This document shows positions 19,111 to 27,014 of a stretch of 64,000 nt of DNA, in pieces. The stretch is taken from NCBI RefSeq assembly GCF_004136015.1, contig NZ_CP024866.1, forward strand, positions 574,327-638,326. Direction: 5' to 3'. The position numbers and the translations under genes are program-made. The first letter of the stretch is position 1. The number at the start of each line of letters is the position of its first letter. The notes below the pieces were generated by a model, which did no database searches, was not told the DNA's origin, and was given only the letters and a program-made list of their open reading frames with translations. This DNA is from Pseudomonas sp. ACM7. Lineage in GTDB: Bacteria > Pseudomonadota > Gammaproteobacteria > Pseudomonadales > Pseudomonadaceae.

Positions 19111-19980
19111 TCATCGAGCATCTTTGAAAACTTCCAAAGATACAAACTGCATTACTTCACCGAGAAAGCGGCTTGCCAATACTGAAACAAGCACAGCGTC
19201 ACCGGATGTTAGCAACTTTAATTTAGGCTTGGGAGTTTGGTTGCCTTGAAGCTGCGGATGCTGATGTAGATAGTTCTTGAGAGACAGTGAGGCTATCCTT
19301 GCCTGAGATAGTAACACGCAATCAGATGGCACCACCGCCAGGAACGCATGCTCGACTAACGCGTAGTGAGTACATCCTAAAATTATCTTTTCTAGAGTGA
19401 CTCCGTTTAACATATCCATCATCGACTTTACGTTAGCTTCTACTTCACGTTCTATGGCGCTAAATTCTGCGCCATTTTCAATCAGTCCTGCTAACTGTGG
19501 GCATGCTTGCTGAATTAGCTGGATTGAAGCGTCCCGCTTGGCAACCTCAATGGGAAAGTACTGACTAGCAACAGTTGCAGATGTGGCGAAAATTCCAATC
19601 GTGCGGACTTTAGAATCAAAATCTGTTTTTCTCAGTTCTTTTTCTGAATGCCAAGGACGACCAGCAATTTCTTCGATGGTTGGAACGACAATACCAAGTA
19701 TTCGCCTACCCTCCCAATGTAAAGGCAACCACTCCTGCTGAAGCCTCCGTAGCGCAACTGTAGAGGCGGTATTACAAGCCAGAACTACAAGATCGCAACC
19801 CATTATGAAAAGCTTTTCCACACACTCACGAGTGTATTCATATATTTGTTCTGCAGTTCGAGCCCCATACGGGGCACGAGCGTGGTCGCCAAAATAAATG
19901 AATTCAGAATTCCTGAATTGCTTGGACAGTTCGGAGAGAATTGTCAATCCGCCCAGCCCTGAGTCGAACACACCGATCAT
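19111..19980 (-). CDS. murI: Glutamate racemase
   Basis: Cofactor-independent racemase of 289 residues. The proton-transfer residues are in DSGLGGLTIL (Asp, about 6), VVLACNTASTVAL (first Cys, about 69) and ILGCTHYALVEH (second Cys, about 201). YFGDHARAPYGARTAEQI is the usual loop. Its codon use is AT-rich, unlike the surrounding core genes, and it lies 371 bases after the aminomutase gene on the same strand. It is likely an accessory racemase supplying or recognising a D-amino acid in that cluster rather than the housekeeping MurI; I cannot exclude the reverse. Confidence 0.88.
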   Translation of the reverse strand: MIGVFDSGLGGLTILSELSKQFRNSEFIYFGDHARAPYGARTAEQIYEYTRECVEKLFIMGCDLVVLACNTASTVALRRLQQEWLPLHWEGRRILGIVVPTIEEIAGRPWHSEKELRKTDFDSKVRTIGIFATSATVASQYFPIEVAKRDASIQLIQQACPQLAGLIENGAEFSAIEREVEANVKSMMDMLNGVTLEKIILGCTHYALVEHAFLAVVPSDCVLLSQARIASLSLKNYLHQHPQLQGNQTPKPKLKLLTSGDAVLVSVLASRFLGEVMQFVSLEVFKDAR

Positions 19981-20351
19981 ATGAATTATCTTTAAAGTAA
20001 TTTTTTTAAGATGGATTGCTAAAAGACGCGTTTAATCCCTCATCTAAATTCAGCACCAACACATGACGGCCACCTCGGAGTTTATTTATTTTTACCCTTA
20101 CAACGCATTACCTGCGAGTATTCATATCCACTCAGAATGACAGCATCATCCAAACAGAGCGCCGTCACTGCAGTGCACCTGGTCATTTAACATATCCAAA
20201 TGCACATACATACTCACACACCGAAAATCACTTATTTCCACCGTCAACAACCGAACAGCAACAGCATAGTCCAGCACTTCTCCATGCTCGACTTTACATT
20301 ACATTTCTTTTCGGTGCTGTACGATAGCTAGCGATTTAAAGCATAGAGAAC
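19981..20351. other. Gene-free AT-rich spacer between racemase and aminomutase genes
   Basis: No open frame of interest and no terminator with a T-run are seen. A promoter for the racemase gene would have to lie here if it is not read through from the four-gene operon upstream. Confidence 0.5.
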
Positions 20352-21737
20352 TCAGTCGTTCCCACTGTTACCAATTTGTTCGAACTCAAAATCCCGACGA
20401 CTCTTCGTATGCATCTGAGACCATGGGGACGCCCCCATATCAAGCAGCGCAGGTTTCAGGTCATCGACCCAGCAGGCGTCGGCATCATATTGAGCTAGAA
20501 ATGGTCTGTTCACATAGGACGGGTCTCGGCATTGGAGGAAGCGGAGCGCCATATATTGCTCTCCGTTGATCTCCATCAAGCCATCAAAGGCGACTTTTCC
20601 AGGTGTTGCCGACATTACCGGGCCGCGAACAGTTCGGCATAGTCCAGAAACATTTCTATATGCCTCAGTGAAAATTTCATATGCGCGAACCAATGGGACT
20701 TCGAAATAGCTTCGCGGGCCAGTATCTCGCTCAATAAACATATAGTAAGGAAGCATCCCCAAGCGTACTTGCTTGCGCCACATGGAGGTCCAAACGTCGG
20801 CGGAGTCATTAACCGCCCGTATGATAGGACTCTGAGTTCTAATGGTCGCTCCTGTTGCAAGAACACGCTGAATCGCCTGCTCAACTGCCTTGGTCTCAAG
20901 TTCCCTAGGATGCGTAAAGTGCGCCATAAACGCTAAGTTCCTTCCGCTATTAACCACTCGCTCGAAAAGCTCAAGCATTTCATCAGCATCGGAGTCAGTC
21001 AAGAACTTGTAAGGCCAGTAGGATAGAACCTTCGTACCAATTCGAATAGACTCAATATGACTAAGCTCAGGATCATTAATGATTGGGTCAATATATTTTG
21101 AAAGTTTTTCCGCGCTCATCACCATCGGATCCCCCCCGGTTATGAGAACACTTGTAACCTCGCGGTGCTGGCGTAGATACTCACAGAGACTTTCAATTTC
21201 TCGCGATGATATCTTGTAGTCTGGCTCCTGCACAAATTGCGCCCAACGAAAGCAATAGGTGCAGTACGAATGACATGTTTGACCTTGGCTCGGAAAGAAT
21301 AGGACAGTTTCTGGATATTTATGCTGAATCCCGTCGAATCGTTCGCCATTCAATAATGGGACATTAAGATCCAGTTGACCACCTGGGTGCGGATTTAGCT
21401 TCTTTCTAACATTTGATGCTGCCTTCTGAATTTCGCTGGTAGGCGCTCCACGAGTAAGAAGCTCCACAATGGGCTTAATATCTTCAAAGGGGAGCATATC
21501 CGGCTGCGGAAAGACGAGCCTATATATCGGGTCGTCTGGAGCGGCACTCCAGTCAATCAGCTCATCAATTACATAATCATTAACGCGAAACGGAAGAACA
21601 GCGGCTACCGCGCGTACAAGGATACGATCCTGATCGGACAGTCCGGCACGTTTGGTCAGGGCATCCAGATGCGAAGCGTTGTAAAAACGTAGCTTCTTGG
21701 GCTCGTTTTCAACAGCGGCCTGAATGAGATTAAGCAT
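20352..21737 (-). CDS. KamA-family radical SAM aminomutase
   Basis: Protein of 461 residues from the ATG at 21737, chosen because AAAGGA lies eight bases upstream; an in-frame TTG 21 bases earlier has no such site. The radical SAM cluster motif is CHSYCTYCFRW (C-x3-C-x2-C, about 149-156), followed by a GGDPM loop that binds SAM. A late SATPGKVAFDG probably carries the PLP lysine equivalent to the GGGGK of lysine 2,3-aminomutase. Family members shift an alpha-amino group to the beta carbon. The two aspartates that hold lysine's side chain are not evident, so the substrate is probably not lysine. Third gene of the oxygenase-acyltransferase-amidase operon. Confidence 0.85.
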   Translation of the reverse strand: MLNLIQAAVENEPKKLRFYNASHLDALTKRAGLSDQDRILVRAVAAVLPFRVNDYVIDELIDWSAAPDDPIYRLVFPQPDMLPFEDIKPIVELLTRGAPTSEIQKAASNVRKKLNPHPGGQLDLNVPLLNGERFDGIQHKYPETVLFFPSQGQTCHSYCTYCFRWAQFVQEPDYKISSREIESLCEYLRQHREVTSVLITGGDPMVMSAEKLSKYIDPIINDPELSHIESIRIGTKVLSYWPYKFLTDSDADEMLELFERVVNSGRNLAFMAHFTHPRELETKAVEQAIQRVLATGATIRTQSPIIRAVNDSADVWTSMWRKQVRLGMLPYYMFIERDTGPRSYFEVPLVRAYEIFTEAYRNVSGLCRTVRGPVMSATPGKVAFDGLMEINGEQYMALRFLQCRDPSYVNRPFLAQYDADACWVDDLKPALLDMGASPWSQMHTKSRRDFEFEQIGNSGND

Positions 21738-21764
21738 CGACAAAATCCTTTTGTTCAAGTTAGG

Positions 21765-23201
21765 TCATGCGAAAAAAACAGGGGGTTTGCTGTCAGCCCA
21801 CGGCGCGACTTGCTCAAGCTGAGCAGCAATGCCAAGCAGCCGGGCCAGATTGTTTGGTCGAGAAGCTAGCTGCACGCCAATTGGCATACCCTCCTCTGTC
21901 CAACCAAGGGGCACGGACACGGCGCATAAGCCCGCAAGATTCACAAAGGCGGTGAAGGGTGCAAACTCGGCAGATCGCCTAAAGACGTCGTATGGATCTG
22001 TCGGTTCGGTGATCCAGCCGTGCGGTACCGAATGGCGTGCCAGTACGGGAGTCAGCAGAATCTCATTCTCGCCAAAAAGGCGCAAAATTCGCTCGGCATA
22101 GCTGTTCAGTCGTACAAACGCACGGTGGAACTCGAGGGCCGAGACGCTCTCCGACAGGGTGATCGCGTCACGCGTAGTACGGTCAAGTAGTTCGGAAGAT
22201 GGGTCGCCATAAGCTACCGGAATCGTACTGCGCAGTAGCATCATATCGCCCAGGACGCGCTCATCCGACCAGTCTAATTTACGCTCCGAGATCCGATAGC
22301 CAGAAGCGCCTAGTAACTCGGCCGCACGGTATACCGCCGCTTCGCAAACCGAATCTACCGTACACTCAATAGGCGGCGCGCAAGTTAGAATTATTGATAC
22401 CGGTGGAGACGTAGGCGCTTCGTTTACAGCCAATGCCAACTCTTCGCCAGTAATAGCATTCATACCAGCCAAATAATAAAGTGAGTCCGCGACTGTTCTG
22501 CTGATCACCCCATCCAGCGGACCTCGACCCAGAGCCGGTCGCGCAGGTGCCGGAAGTCTTCCATGGGGTAATGCAACCGCAAAAACACCGCAGCAAGATG
22601 CCGGGATCCGCAGCGAGCCAGCCCCGTCGCTTCCATGTGCAACCGAAGTCAGTCCTGCAGCTACACTTGCGGCCGCCCCGCCACTGGAGCCTCCCACGCT
22701 GGACTCGAGAGACCACGGGTTACGACAGACACCGTTAAGCTCCGATTCGGTGACGGGCAAAATACCAAACTCGGGGGTGTTTGTTTTTCCTACTATCGTC
22801 ATGCCTGCAGCTTTCATCGCAGCCACCAACGGGGCGTCCTTTTCAGGAACATAATCGGCGAAGGCCTTGCATGAAAAAGTCGTGATCAGTCCTTGGGTAG
22901 GAGTAAGATCCTTAACCGATACAGGCACACCCCAGAGGAGCGGAGTTACCTCGCTAACCTCGCCTCCGAGCGACTTGGCATGTGCCTCAGCTTGCTCCCG
23001 TCCAACCGTCACAAAGCAATTTAAACTTTCATTTGCTTGCTCAATTCGATCCAGACTTTGTTGGGTCGCTTCCAAGGGCGACATCTCTCCAGTGTGAAGG
23101 CGATGTGTTGTTTCGAGTAGGCTACCCTTTGCTTGCGGAAACTTTCTACGTAGAAGTTTCTGAACCTCGATGGCAGATTCCTTGATTTCTTCTTTCATCA
23201 C
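21765..23201 (-). CDS. Amidase-signature hydrolase
   Basis: Enzyme of 478 residues (or 477 from the ATG at 23198; the GTG at 23201 has a better-spaced AGGAAG). The Ser-cisSer-Lys triad is visible: Lys in SVKDLTPTQG (about 94), cis-Ser in VGGSSGGAAAS (about 170) and the nucleophile in GSLRIPASCCG (about 194). Amidases of this family cut or transfer carboxamides and N-acyl amino acids. Placed between the acyltransferase and the aminomutase genes with gaps of 5 and 27 bases, it may trim or activate an N-acylated intermediate; that role is inference. Confidence 0.87.
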   Translation of the reverse strand: MMKEEIKESAIEVQKLLRRKFPQAKGSLLETTHRLHTGEMSPLEATQQSLDRIEQANESLNCFVTVGREQAEAHAKSLGGEVSEVTPLLWGVPVSVKDLTPTQGLITTFSCKAFADYVPEKDAPLVAAMKAAGMTIVGKTNTPEFGILPVTESELNGVCRNPWSLESSVGGSSGGAAASVAAGLTSVAHGSDGAGSLRIPASCCGVFAVALPHGRLPAPARPALGRGPLDGVISRTVADSLYYLAGMNAITGEELALAVNEAPTSPPVSIILTCAPPIECTVDSVCEAAVYRAAELLGASGYRISERKLDWSDERVLGDMMLLRSTIPVAYGDPSSELLDRTTRDAITLSESVSALEFHRAFVRLNSYAERILRLFGENEILLTPVLARHSVPHGWITEPTDPYDVFRRSAEFAPFTAFVNLAGLCAVSVPLGWTEEGMPIGVQLASRPNNLARLLGIAAQLEQVAPWADSKPPVFFA

Positions 23202-23206
23202 ACCAG

Positions 23207-23770
23207 TTACTTCCTATATTCGCCATTAGAAACACTTAAGCGGCGAGCTTGTATCGCATCATAAAAAGCAATGAGCTTGCGTGCATCGAAAAGGATGACG
23301 TTCTGCTCCTCGCCATAGGCGTGGATGGTGTCGGAAAGAACAGTAAGTGGAACACCTGCCTTTTTGAGGGCCGTCCAGAACGGAGCGATGGTCATACCAT
23401 ATATAAATGGCCTCTCAAGCTCGACACATATTCGACTGGCGGAAACGACAAGTTCATGAAGGATGCGTTTACCATCTTTTTGGAAGTGTGCAACTCCCAA
23501 GCGGCCAAACTCTACTCCCCTCTCCTTATCCAGGGCTCCACTATATCGGTCTTCTATTGGCCAATGCCCGGCTAATGCCATTCGCAGGGATGCGATTGGC
23601 TCGCCCTCCGAATCTCTCACGAGCACGTGACGGCATTGCGAGTCATAGGCGTCGGTATACCATGCATCGGCTGACCTCTGATCACGACGGCTACCCGCAA
23701 ATGCCACGCGACGAAGATCCAATACTACTTTTAGACGTTCAATATCGCTTCCTTCGAAAGTTTCTATCAT
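23207..23770 (-). CDS. LuxI/FeeM-like N-acyltransferase
   Basis: Protein of 187 residues resembling autoinducer synthases and N-acyl amino acid synthases, which share a GNAT-like fold and take acyl chains from acyl-ACP. It has an early basic segment (DLRRVAFAGSRR), a following WYTDAYD, then RDSEGEPIASLRMAL, the LuxI-type E-x-[ST/G]-R signature as VEFGRLGV (about 105) and the late YGMTIAPFW...KAGVPLTVL block. It overlaps the oxygenase gene by four bases (ATGA). No LuxR-type gene is adjacent, so an acylated metabolite is as likely as a quorum signal. Confidence 0.6.
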   Translation of the reverse strand: MIETFEGSDIERLKVVLDLRRVAFAGSRRDQRSADAWYTDAYDSQCRHVLVRDSEGEPIASLRMALAGHWPIEDRYSGALDKERGVEFGRLGVAHFQKDGKRILHELVVSASRICVELERPFIYGMTIAPFWTALKKAGVPLTVLSDTIHAYGEEQNVILFDARKLIAFYDAIQARRLSVSNGEYRK

Positions 23771-24651
23771 GACGCACTCCTAAGTTGCCCCATACGCAGG
23801 AGAATCCGGCGCTCGACATCATCAAAGTGCCTGCGCCCATGCATAAAACGAGAGTTGTCGATAACCACGATCTCTCCTGGATTCCAGGAAACATTGAGAG
23901 AAACACGCTCAGCAACATCTCTAATTTCAGCCAGAATGTCGCTCGGAAATGGGCTCCCATCAGCTAGATGCACGCGAAAGTCGTCTCGAGCGTAGAAATC
24001 GCTCTTGGGCCGATAGGCATGAATCATCAAGGAGTTACAAAATGACGGCACTCCCGAAGTTAATGAAGGCACTACCGCCCGCGTACGGAACCGCCCATGC
24101 AAGTCTTCACCTTCAAAGTGATATTCGAGTTTCTCATAAGGTTTAAGCTTATTGTCAAGATAGCCAAGCGCTTTTTGGGCTTCTTCAATAGTACGAGCAC
24201 CTAATGTTTGTTGCCAGCGAACCGGGCGAGCTTCCCAACTCCAGTACAATTCCAAATCTTCAACGAACTCACGAGTTGAAGTTTGAAGTTCATCCAAAAG
24301 CCGTGCTCCGTCACAAATGACCGTTTCCCCTCCTGAAGCGGCGGGTCTCTCGCAGAAAAAAATAAGGAGATCGGGACAACCAGGCGCGTAAGAGGCCTCC
24401 CGGTGAAGGGGAATTGAATCTATTCCCTTATTCACTGTTGATGTGCTCGGGTCTTTGCTTACCGGGTCACGTTCAATTGTATTTGTAGCGTGATGAACAA
24501 TGGGGACCATAAGGGCATCGCTAAGTTCTATGAACTCACTCATCCCCGCCCCCTTGGCCCGAACCATCACAGCACCGTGACTTGTGAGAGCACTACGTAC
24601 TGCCGTTACATTCGTGCTCTCAAGGATAGGTAAACGCTCGTCAACAACCAT
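23767..24651 (-). CDS. TauD/SyrP-type Fe(II)/2-oxoglutarate dioxygenase
   Basis: Enzyme of 294 residues. The facial triad is H-x-E in IPLHREASYAPGCPD (about 80) plus the distal His in FMHGRRHFDDVERRILLRMG (about 270), with the following Arg for 2-oxoglutarate. CERPAASGGETVICDG is typical of the SyrP/clavaminate-synthase-like branch that hydroxylates free or carrier-bound amino acids. It is the first gene of the leftward operon, with AAGGAAG five bases before ATG. The promoter must lie in the AT-rich stretch above 24651. It probably oxidises the amino-acid scaffold of the cluster product. Confidence 0.85.
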   Translation of the reverse strand: MVVDERLPILESTNVTAVRSALTSHGAVMVRAKGAGMSEFIELSDALMVPIVHHATNTIERDPVSKDPSTSTVNKGIDSIPLHREASYAPGCPDLLIFFCERPAASGGETVICDGARLLDELQTSTREFVEDLELYWSWEARPVRWQQTLGARTIEEAQKALGYLDNKLKPYEKLEYHFEGEDLHGRFRTRAVVPSLTSGVPSFCNSLMIHAYRPKSDFYARDDFRVHLADGSPFPSDILAEIRDVAERVSLNVSWNPGEIVVIDNSRFMHGRRHFDDVERRILLRMGQLRSAS

Positions 24652-25975
24652 ATAAACTTCCTTTTATTAATGGTAAGTGCAACTCAATATTCACGTTATA
24701 TTTTATTTTTAGCTCAGCACAAGTGCGACACCTCCTAACCTCATCAAACAGTTTCAATCTTGAAAATGCAAAAAAAACACACAGAAAATTGACGCACTCA
24801 TAAAAATGAGTACTTCTTCCCTAATCCGCCCAGGAGACTTTATCCTAGCTCGCCAACTTTAATAACGGTCAAGCACGAAAAAATTAAATATATTTAATGT
24901 TGAACCAACCAATCAATAGCTCACCGGAGAAACCGAGCACTCATGCGTCAATGACTAGTACTACAGACCAAATAGTACTAATCTATGAAACACTTGCGGC
25001 TAGCTTTTGACTCCACGCCAGAAACTAGCGTAGAGCCAGAAGCTTAATATTAAATTGCCTTCAGCCGACCAATACTTCATACCCTAACGCGCAGTGCTAT
25101 AAAATGGGGACAGCACAATACTGGCAAGCAGCATAAGGCACGCCATGAGCACTACGCAGATATAGGTATATCGTTAGATACTTACCGCCATACGACATCT
25201 AACAGCAGGCGGTAGCAGATACTTACCCCGGTATTTAGGGAAGGTGGTCTCGCGAATTGGAGACCAAGTGATGGTTTTAATTTTTTGACTGCCATGTCCA
25301 CGATAACTCTTCCATGTTGATCTGAGCAGATTGTTACATTTGGTAATATTTGCGCAGATTGGTTTTCTTGTCAACCCCAAACCAGTAACAACCCATTGAG
25401 AATTCATGTTGCCCGGACGCGCATCAGTTCGCTCTCGAATTAGATGTATTAAGCGTTAAGCAGCATTCAGCGCATCTGAGATGGCACAACGACATTAAAA
25501 ATAAATTATTGATTTTTATAGTAATTTCAAACGATAGAATTTTTCGCCCGCAGTGTTTGCACTATCTGGACCGTTTCTTCCCCCCCTATCTGTATTGCAT
25601 GCGATTAACCAAACGGTGAGCGTATCTGTGGTCTTAATCATCAAACGAGATGCACTGAGTACGGAAACGCACATGCACTCAGTCAGAGATCTGTTAGACA
25701 CCGATGCCCTGCGTAAGGCCAAAGACTCGTTGATTGATCGTCTAGTGGGGGGAGGTTTTTTGCCAATCGAATGATCAGTGATCGTTCCAGAAGACGTTCC
25801 GACTTTGCGAGCGTTAATGGAAAAAATCGTAACGGATTGATCGCAGACCATGGCGTATCAAGTCAGATCCAGGGGATCGAATTCATCGAGATGGTAGGGA
25901 GTCGATGGCCCTCAATAGCGGCAATCTTGACCTCAGGATATCTGATAGCCCCTGAGGCTATTGCTGCACCTAGCT
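24652..25975. other. Long AT-rich spacer with no recognisable gene
   Basis: About 1.3 kb. Short open frames on both strands (for example 25174-25407 minus, 25516-25851 minus, 25553-25774 plus) match nothing I know and have no ribosome sites; I do not call them. The stretch should hold the promoter of the oxygenase operon near 24700. Its right end runs into the transposon iterons at 25981. Confidence 0.5.
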
Positions 25976-25980
25976 GTAGC

Positions 25981-26140
25981 GGCTCGCGTTTGAAATCAGT
26001 CCGGCTCGCATTTAACGACATTCCTGGCTCACATTATCTGCAACCAACCAAGGCCACCGGCTCACATTAATTGCAACTGAGCTTGCATTCCACGGCGTCG
26101 GCTTGCATTTCATCGCGCCTGGCTCACGCTATCTGCAAAT
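25981..26140. repeat. Seven phased iterons of a transposon end
   Basis: Seven copies of a degenerate 18-base unit (consensus GGCTCACATTATCTGCAA) in the same orientation start at 25981, 26003, 26026, 26059, 26080, 26100 and 26121. Spacing is 20-23 bases, except one of 33, so all lie on about the same face of the helix (two or three turns). The array ends 20 bases from the stop of the helper-ATPase remnant. Multiple phased transposase sites next to the helper gene are typical of one terminus of IS21- or Tn7/Tn5053-like elements. Confidence 0.7.
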
Positions 26141-26159
26141 GACCGGGGCGGTTTTAGGT

Positions 26160-26711
26160 TCACAGGGGAATGCCGGCCGCGAGCATCTTGTCGCGCAACT
26201 CGCCCGCCCGTTCGGGGTCCAGCGTGTTGTTGAACAGTGCTTTGAACTCGTGTGCTTTGGCGTTTAACTGTTCCACGAGGTCTTTCATGCGATAGCCATT
26301 GCGCGTCAACGTAGGCTCCAGGTCGTCGATGTGCCGTGATAGCACCGACTCGACGACAGCCACCGACACTGGGTGCTCACCGGTCTGATACCCGGCTTCT
26401 AAGGCCAGCGTCAAGTGCAGTTGCACTTGCAGCGGCGTCCGTAACTTACTCGCGAGCAGGTCAATGGCATCGTCCGTTAGGATCGACTCGCAGGCGTCTT
26501 CATTTCCAGTGCAGGTACGTAGCAGCCATTCGATATAATCGCGCTGCGCGCCAGTAATGCCATCCAACGAGAACACGTCGGTACGGGCGCCGATTTCCTC
26601 CATGTTGTCTTTGCGCAGGTCGTTGCGCAGCTTAGGGTGACCAGCAAGCACTATGGACAGCAGCCCATCCACGTCTTCGGCCAACATAAAAAACCGCTGA
26701 TGCTGGTTCAT
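26160..26711 (-). pseudogene. C-terminal fragment of an ExeA/TniB-like transposition helper ATPase
   Basis: A frame of 183 codons covers only the later part of an AAA+ helper ATPase. It has the strand after Walker B (LLSIVLAGHPKLRNDL), the sensor region (IGARTDVFSLDGITGAQRDYIEWLL) and the helical lid (LRTPLQVQLHLTLALEAGYQ). Walker A and Walker B are missing. The first codons (MNQHQRFF) coincide with the end of a 130-base repeat that also occurs at 44884, so the 5' half was replaced at that junction. In the intact family it activates a DDE transposase; here it must be inactive. Confidence 0.6.
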
Positions 26712-26834
26712 TTATTTCGAAGATTTCAAAGGTTTTTATCAACAAAACTGAAAAACCCATGACGCGGTCATGTCAAAAAAGTTGCATAACTTACTGATTT
26801 TACAGGCCACAAAAAATCATCTTTTTTGAATGCC
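26705..26834. repeat. 130-base dispersed repeat, copy A
   Basis: It begins ggttcatttatttcgaa and ends aatcatcttttttgaa, and aligns over its whole length at roughly 70 percent with 44884-45011 in the same orientation. The two copies bracket the type I secretion locus. It may be an insertion-element end or a shared promoter leader read leftwards. Confidence 0.7.
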
Positions 26835-26942
26835 CACAGCCACTGTCGTCCTTCAGAAGAAATGACGAATCCTGCAAATAGATGATTCACCGGGTCTGGC
26901 GTTGAGGGCTCCGGGGCCACAAAGGGGGACTCATGAGGCCAT

Positions 26943-26992
26943 GACCGGTCTCGAACGAGACGGTCGAAGGCCCGCGATAACCATCGCGGGCC
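26943..26992 (-). terminator. Strong hairpins after the large secreted protein
   Basis: Two adjacent dyads: gaccggtctcg/cgagacggtc at about 26943-26965, and a perfect ten-base stem ggcccgcgat/atcgcgggcc with loop aacc at 26969-26992. They lie 23 bases past the stop of the 2217-residue gene. No clear T-run follows on the minus strand, so termination may be partly factor-dependent. Confidence 0.6.
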
Positions 26993-27014
26993 GTGTTACC
27001 GGGTTAACGTGAAG

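Noticed and set aside
25174..25851. Short open frames in the 24.7-26 kb spacer
   Set aside because: Overlapping frames on both strands with no ribosome site or recognisable motif.
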